Source: a virus. From it: a stretch of DNA of 52,468 nt. Where the stretch lies: the IMG/VR virus record IMGVR_UViG_3300005663_000006, positions 1 to 52,468 of that record, one strand, 5' to 3'. Made by a program: the position numbers and the translations under genes. Below, one piece after another: positions 47,916 to 52,468 of this stretch; positions within the stretch are counted from its first letter, which is position 1, and the number at the start of each line of letters is the position of its first letter. A model generated the notes under the pieces. The model was given only the letters and a program-made list of their open reading frames with translations, was not told where the DNA came from and searched no databases.

Positions 47916-49574
47916 ATGACCGAAGAGCAAGCAACGCTCACAGAAGAAGACATAGACGCCCTCGGTGAAGAGGCAGTCCAGGCCCTCTTAGAACAGGCGG
48001 GATTCTCATCCGTTGAGGAACTTCTTTCAGGCCATGAGCAGGACGTTCTGAAAGAGCAGGCAAGACGTCTCAACCCCATAAAGTTCTACGAGCCGAACCG
48101 CGCACAAGAACCATTCCACCACGCAAAGACCGCCAGCGGTTCTATCCCCAAGCTCAGATTATTTGAAGCTGGAAACAAGGTCGGCAAGTCCACCGCTGGA
48201 ATGATAGAGGGCATTTCATTCTCGCTAGGCTACAAGCCCTGGCTCCCCGAGGACCACCCAGGGCGTAATACCCCCGTTCCCGTCCCAAACACAGGTCGCA
48301 TCATCGCAGAGGACTTCCCCACGGGCGTCCAGCAGAACGTCATGTCGCTGATGAAAGAGTGGCGACCCGTTGGCGAGATGCCCCACGGCGAAAAATGGTT
48401 CAAAAAGAATCAGGCGGGTTATGTCGCGCAGATATTTTTCAACAACGGCTCCATCATCCATCTAATGAGCTACGACCAGGACGAAGAGAAATTTGAGGGA
48501 GTTGACTGGGACTGGACGATGTATAACGAGCCGCCACCCAGAGGCGTGTTCATCGCTAACGAGCGGGGGAAGATAGCCAGGTCTGGTTATTCATGGATGG
48601 CTTACACGCCCCTCAAGGAGCCCTGGATTCACGATGAGATAGTGACCAAGGTAGACGAAGACGACAATAGCCAGCAATTCAGGGGAACCATCTGGGACAA
48701 CTGGATTGGCACCAAGTTTGAAAGCGCACACACGGGGAAAGTCCACAGGGGGATGTTATCGCTTGAGGACATTCAAGAGTTCGAGAAGCGTCTGACTCCG
48801 AGTGAGCGCAGAAGCAGAATATTTGGTGAGTGGCAGCACTTGGAAGGTCTTATCTTCGGCGAGTTCGACACGATGCGAGACGAAAAGACGGGAGAGAAAA
48901 TAGAGCATATAGTCGATGATTATATCCCGGCGCGTGAGGTGATGTGGATTGAAGGCATAGACCCGCACGACAAGAAACCCACCTGCATGCTGTTCGCTTT
49001 TGTGGATGCAGAGGACAATGTGTGGTTCGTTGACCAGCTCGTTATGGAAGGGAAATCCGTTCCAGAGATGGCCGATGAGATAATGCAGAAGCGGGCGGAC
49101 CTTCGATACCTCAAGCCCGCATGGACCGTTATGGACGTTAAGGCTGGCGGGTGGGATTTGGCTGGCTCCAGAAGCGCCGAGGCGATAGAGAGCTTCGAGA
49201 CTCAGTTTGCCAACTGCGGCATCTACACGATTGGGTCTGATTCAAGGCCGGGGACTATGGATTCATCCATCAAGATAGTGCGGGAATATCTGAGGACTGA
49301 ATACAACGTCAGGACGAAACGCCAGGAGCCCAAGGCACGATTCATGCGTAAACTAGCGGTGGCGGCGGAGACAAATAGAGGTCTCTACGGGTGCATCCAT
49401 CAGATGAAGCGGTGGATGTGGACCGACAAGGGTGAGCCGGAGAAGAAGTTCGACGATTTCCCGGCGATTATCAGGTATATGCTTTCGCGTAGGCCCAGGT
49501 ATCGGAGTCCCACGCGGCCCGAAAAGGTCGTTGCGGCATATAGTAAGCCCGCAGCAAGCGACGCAGGGTACTAG
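47916..49574 (+). CDS. terL: Terminase large subunit (552 aa)
   Basis: ATPase with Walker A GNKVGKST (86-93), Walker B ending at E205 (VDWDWTMYNE), and a nuclease C-terminal domain starting at GIDPHD (about 346), with DFPAIIRYML near the end. It packages DNA into the capsid. AAGGGGG lies 17 bases from the ATG; an out-of-frame short frame with a closer ribosome site lies just upstream. It is well separated from the putative small subunit. Confidence 0.92.
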   Translation: MTEEQATLTEEDIDALGEEAVQALLEQAGFSSVEELLSGHEQDVLKEQARRLNPIKFYEPNRAQEPFHHAKTASGSIPKLRLFEAGNKVGKSTAGMIEGISFSLGYKPWLPEDHPGRNTPVPVPNTGRIIAEDFPTGVQQNVMSLMKEWRPVGEMPHGEKWFKKNQAGYVAQIFFNNGSIIHLMSYDQDEEKFEGVDWDWTMYNEPPPRGVFIANERGKIARSGYSWMAYTPLKEPWIHDEIVTKVDEDDNSQQFRGTIWDNWIGTKFESAHTGKVHRGMLSLEDIQEFEKRLTPSERRSRIFGEWQHLEGLIFGEFDTMRDEKTGEKIEHIVDDYIPAREVMWIEGIDPHDKKPTCMLFAFVDAEDNVWFVDQLVMEGKSVPEMADEIMQKRADLRYLKPAWTVMDVKAGGWDLAGSRSAEAIESFETQFANCGIYTIGSDSRPGTMDSSIKIVREYLRTEYNVRTKRQEPKARFMRKLAVAAETNRGLYGCIHQMKRWMWTDKGEPEKKFDDFPAIIRYMLSRRPRYRSPTRPEKVVAAYSKPAASDAGY

Positions 49575-49577
49575 GAT

Positions 49578-49829
49578 ATGAAACTTGTTCTCATCGAATG
49601 GATAGATTCTCACTCTGGCAGGGGATGGCGCACCACAGAGGAAATAGAGAGGTGTGCGGAGCCGCTTTATTGTCGCTCCGTCGGATGGTTAATAAAAGAG
49701 ACGAAGCAAGTTAAGGTCATTGTACCTCATATAGCGGGCGAGAAAAATGGGGACATAATTCTCCAAGGTTGCGGAGATTTAACAATCCCCACAAAAGCAA
49801 TAATAAAAATTACCACGCTCAAGGAATAA
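49578..49829 (+). CDS. Small phage protein (83 aa)
   Basis: Begins four bases after terL. The pattern LIEWIDSHSGRGW and YCRSVGWLIKE recalls a compact family often next to packaging genes of phages. Beta-rich. Function unknown. Confidence 0.65.
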   Translation: MKLVLIEWIDSHSGRGWRTTEEIERCAEPLYCRSVGWLIKETKQVKVIVPHIAGEKNGDIILQGCGDLTIPTKAIIKITTLKE

Positions 49830-49857
49830 GGTTTTCAATGGGTTATGCTTGGGGGTA

Positions 49858-49886
49858 GTGACATTTGCAAAGATGTAGTGTAAATT
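49858..49886 (+). promoter_or_regulatory. Candidate promoter before the packaging/portal operon
   Basis: GTGACA (49858-49863), 17-bp spacer, TAAATT (49881-49886). A moderate match. The next gene starts 23 bases later, and the portal follows. Confidence 0.45.
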
Positions 49887-49908
49887 GCAACTGGAGTGTA
49901 TTCATTTT

Positions 49909-50055
49909 ATGGTAATTAGGCGAGTCAAGGGCGGCTACAAAGTCACCTCAAAGAAATCAGGTCGGCCCTTGAGCAAGAAACCCAAAAGCAAACGGGCGGC
50001 GCAGAAACAAGAAGCCGCCATCAATATCTCGAAAGCCAAAAGGAGGAAGAATTAA
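49909..50055 (+). CDS. Very basic small protein (48 aa)
   Basis: Rich in Lys, Arg and Gly, with [17 protein letters not shown] followed by a second basic block, a pattern found in many phage-encoded small proteins near packaging genes. May bind DNA in the head. No cysteine. Confidence 0.62.
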   Translation: MVIRRVKGGYKVTSKKSGRPLSKKPKSKRAAQKQEAAINISKAKRRKN

Positions 50056-50316
50056 ATGGCTGGAAAGGGCGGAAATGTCAAGGATTTCAGTCGTCCCCCA
50101 GACAAGGGCGACAGGATGCGCGGTGTTCACGACAACAAGCTAGAGGGTCGTGAGATGGATTACAGGCTAATGGGCAACTATGTCAATGCGCCCATTCAGG
50201 CGGCGGCTTCAAAGGCCAAGAACGCCGGGGCCGTTAGGGGTTCAGGTAAGCAGAGTCCCCGGAAAGGTCCAGAACACTCTCGCACCAAAGGAAAGGTAGC
50301 CGGGAGGAAGAGGTAG
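50056..50316 (+). CDS. Basic, Gly/Arg-rich protein (86 aa)
   Basis: AGGAGGAAGAA precedes the ATG right after the previous stop. Low-complexity Gly/Lys/Arg-rich ends around a mixed middle. DNA-binding or virion protein likely by composition. Confidence 0.6.
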   Translation: MAGKGGNVKDFSRPPDKGDRMRGVHDNKLEGREMDYRLMGNYVNAPIQAAASKAKNAGAVRGSGKQSPRKGPEHSRTKGKVAGRKR

Positions 50317-50318
50317 CC

Positions 50319-50558
50319 GTGGATGGGCCAATTCAGGGCTACGATGCGGTTTATAAGAAGCTAGACAAACACCCCACTAGTGGACATGAAATTTATCCAG
50401 AGTGGTATGTTAGGCTGAGTGGGCCATTTCCAGTGTCGGCAATCTGTGATTTCTATCTTGAGACAATGCTTGAGGGGGATGATGCCGCTCCGTTAAATCG
50501 CAGGACCGCAATATTCATCAAGAAGCTTGCTAAAATTATTGAGGAGGACGAGAAATAA
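50319..50558 (+). CDS. Hypothetical protein (79 aa)
   Basis: GTG start. Alpha/beta with a folded-looking pattern and an acidic end. TAATG coupling to the next gene. Unknown. Confidence 0.6.
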   Translation: MDGPIQGYDAVYKKLDKHPTSGHEIYPEWYVRLSGPFPVSAICDFYLETMLEGDDAAPLNRRTAIFIKKLAKIIEEDEK

Positions 50559-50752
50559 TGGCTGGACCAGGATTTCCAACGAAGTTCGATAATGGCCTAC
50601 CGCTTCGCAAGGTCAACAACCCGAGGACGCCCGGACGGGGCAAGGGGCCGCGTGGCGAGACAATCAACGTAGAGGCTCACGCAAGAGCCAAGTTCAATAA
50701 GCAGCGCAGGGCCGCATCGGGGCACACTAAGCGGCCAGCGATAGGAAAATAA
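50558..50752 (+). CDS. Basic small protein (64 aa)
   Basis: ATG overlaps the previous stop. Pro/Gly/Arg-rich N-terminal half and a Lys/Arg helical end. It is the last small gene before portal. Confidence 0.58.
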   Translation: MAGPGFPTKFDNGLPLRKVNNPRTPGRGKGPRGETINVEAHARAKFNKQRRAASGHTKRPAIGK

Positions 50753-50795
50753 GTTACAAATAAATCACTCGACGGGGGGCTGTCGGTAAATATAT

Positions 50796-52468
50796 TTGCC
50801 ACATGACACAATAGACGACCTTGACCTGAAGGGACACGATACACCACCCGTCGCAACCACCCTTGAAGAACTAAGGGCCGCGCCGGAAGTCCCCATAGGC
50901 TCACGACTAGCACCCCGGAAGCCCGACCTGAAGAAATCAGAAAGAGACTCCATCGCCGAGATGGTTGTGGAGGACTTCAACCGCGATTGGGATTCCCGTT
51001 CCGAGTGGCGCGAAGAAAGACGTGGCCTCGTTGACCGATACCGGATGAAGTCAATTTCCAAGACCGATCCATTTGAGGGTTGTGCTAACGTAAGGCTCCC
51101 CACCACCATGATTGCCGTCCACGCCACTCAGGCCCGCATGATGGCATCCATCCACGGCAACGACCCCGCTGTAAAGATAAAGGGCGTCAACGCATTTGGG
51201 CGAGAGAATAAGAATCAGGCCGAAACCCTGATGCACTGGGACGCAAGGGTGAGGGACGGGGGCGACTTCAAATTGCTCTACAGGGTGACTCATAGCGTCT
51301 GCGCCGAGGGCGCACGGCCCATATACACCTACTGGGACCGTGACAGCCGCTTTGTTCAAGACACCATACTCGTCTACATCAATGATTTGACGGGCGAAAT
51401 CGTGGCAGACGCGGCGGGCAATCCATTTCCCGTCGATGAAGCCCAGCCGCAGATTCAGCTACCGGACGGCACGACGGCAAGGGCCGCCATGAAGGTCATT
51501 GAGCGCGAGAGCATCGTCTATGACGCCCCCCGCTCCATTGATCTTAACCCGGAGGATTTCTTGGTTCCCTACGATGCCAAGGGCATACAGTGGCCTGAGT
51601 CGGCTCATGTCATGATGATTGAGCGGGAAACCTTCAACCGCGTTAAACAGAAAAAGCGCACTGGCAAATATTATCTCACGCGAAACGAGTTGAAAGACAT
51701 CCTCAATTTTGCCCGGACGGGTGGAGATTCGGAAGCAAAAGGGAAGTCCGAACACGACCAGTCGCTTGACGATATAGAGGGCAAGCAAGAGGTCGCCAAG
51801 CCTAGACTGCCCGAGCAGGAACTTGACTTGGTGCGATGGTTCGGACGGTATGACCTCAACAACGACGGGATAGATGAAGAGGTAATATTCCTAGTCCAGC
51901 CAGATACGAGAATATTGGTCTGGTGGGCATATCTGGATGATGTCTATCAGCATGGGAAGCGGCCTTTTGCATATCCACGGTTCAGATTGCAGCCAGGAAG
52001 GTTCGACGGCTTTGGCTTGGGTCAGATTCTCAAGTCCATTGATGATGCGGTCAACGCTCTTTTCAATATTGCTCTGGACTGGGGCAAGATTCAGAATATG
52101 CCTTATTTCTTTTACGTTCCGGGCATGATTGAAGATGAGCGTATCAAGTTAAAGCCCGGTGAGGGCGTTCCGGTTCGGGGAAAGGGCGCGGTTGAGTTTC
52201 CGGGCAAGACGGGCTCCATTGATTTTGCTATTTCTCTGCTTGGTGTTCTCCAAAGCTACGTTGAGCGGGTTACTCTGGTTTCGGATGAGACGGTAGGTCG
52301 TCAATCCGAGATTGCCAAGACCAGGGCGACGAAGGGCGGGACGCTTGCCATTCTCGGTGAAGGGAATATCGGCTTCGAGCTTGGCAACCGCCTAGTCTTG
52401 GATGAGATAGAAGAGATGTATGTTCAGAGGTTCCAGCTTTACCAGCAATATATGCCCGACAACATGGA
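50796..52468 (+). CDS. Portal protein, N-terminal part (continues across the join to 549; 714 aa total)
   Basis: The frame is open from 50790 and continues past the right edge into 1-549. It carries portal features: charged start (DFNRDWDSR), DPFEGCANVRLPTT, the ELDLVRWFGRYDLNNDGID segment (about 350-370), then GRFDGFGLGQILKSIDDAVN and a long C-terminal coil. TTG 50796 is the earliest start but has no good ribosome site; ATG 50961 would give 659 residues. ATG 50803 lies one frame away and stops at once, so a lost base or an unusual start is possible. Right size for a podovirus portal. Confidence 0.88.
   Translation, partial: MPHDTIDDLDLKGHDTPPVATTLEELRAAPEVPIGSRLAPRKPDLKKSERDSIAEMVVEDFNRDWDSRSEWREERRGLVDRYRMKSISKTDPFEGCANVRLPTTMIAVHATQARMMASIHGNDPAVKIKGVNAFGRENKNQAETLMHWDARVRDGGDFKLLYRVTHSVCAEGARPIYTYWDRDSRFVQDTILVYINDLTGEIVADAAGNPFPVDEAQPQIQLPDGTTARAAMKVIERESIVYDAPRSIDLNPEDFLVPYDAKGIQWPESAHVMMIERETFNRVKQKKRTGKYYLTRNELKDILNFARTGGDSEAKGKSEHDQSLDDIEGKQEVAKPRLPEQELDLVRWFGRYDLNNDGIDEEVIFLVQPDTRILVWWAYLDDVYQHGKRPFAYPRFRLQPGRFDGFGLGQILKSIDDAVNALFNIALDWGKIQNMPYFFYVPGMIEDERIKLKPGEGVPVRGKGAVEFPGKTGSIDFAISLLGVLQSYVERVTLVSDETVGRQSEIAKTRATKGGTLAILGEGNIGFELGNRLVLDEIEEMYVQRFQLYQQYMPDNM
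52392..52468. repeat. Terminal overlap, right copy
   Basis: Identical to 1-77; see there. Confidence 0.93.

Noticed and set aside
1-52468. tRNA genes, CRISPR arrays, insertion sequences
   Set aside because: I saw no cloverleaf with an anticodon loop, no regularly spaced repeats with unique spacers, and no transposase. A tRNA search program would be needed to exclude tRNAs fully.

Overview
The window is one complete, circularly assembled genome of a short-tailed (podovirus-like) phage. Bases 1-77 are identical to 52392-52468. This exact 77-nt overlap is what a de Bruijn assembler leaves on a circular contig, so the unique genome is about 52,391 bp and the portal gene runs across the join. The virion set fits a podovirus: portal, scaffold, capsid protein, SU10-type tail adaptor, nozzle-like beta-propeller protein, fibres and three candidate ejection proteins. 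I see no tape measure, tail tube or sheath gene. No integrase, DNA polymerase, primase or helicase is visible, so the phage probably borrows the host replisome. Lipoboxes, Sec signal peptides, a Wzy/WaaL-like membrane protein and an SLBB lipoprotein point to a Gram-negative host. The host genus cannot be read from the sequence.

Layout. (1) 49.9-52.4 kb and 0-24 kb, all forward: TerL (47.9 kb), small basic proteins, portal, a strong terminator (796-848), scaffold, capsid, then a long tail and fibre operon whose genes mostly overlap by one to four bases. It contains a LamG-like lectin, repeat-containing fibres, the adaptor, the nozzle, a carbohydrate-module fibre and the ejection proteins. An O-antigen polymerase/ligase-like gene (4438-5580) sits in the middle of this operon. 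(2) 22.6-26.7 kb, lysis and envelope: XhlA-like holin, compact M15 endolysin, a second holin candidate, two lipoproteins (one with an SLBB domain), a metallophosphoesterase and an EamA/SMR-like membrane protein. (3) 27.0-37.7 kb, early forward genes: sigma70-type promoters at 27036 and 33931, an RHH regulator, a Dam-like methylase, a putative ssDNA-annealing protein, Gam, RusA, two HNH proteins and an O-like replication initiator with internal direct repeats (candidate origin). A hairpin at 37726-37753 closes this unit. (4) 37.8-40.5 kb, reverse strand: about ten small genes driven from 40536-40564, including a MerR/excisionase-type HTH protein and a DnaJ-zinc-finger-like protein. (5) 40.6-47.9 kb, forward accessory region: promoter plus attenuator-like leader, a putative small terminase, an XRE regulator and many tiny genes. 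Five of these genes carry the same leader element (consensus ACGGGAATTTTTTCT) 28-38 nt before the start codon. A membrane-anchored transglutaminase-like protein lies just before TerL.

The most unusual themes are three. First, a scattered set of envelope-glycan-like functions (Wzy/WaaL-like, SLBB lipoprotein, EamA-like, LamG lectin) lies in late operons of an apparently non-integrating phage. Second, the repeated leader element may mark a small regulon led by the XRE gene. Third, two fibre repeats have nearly identical protein but almost no shared codons.
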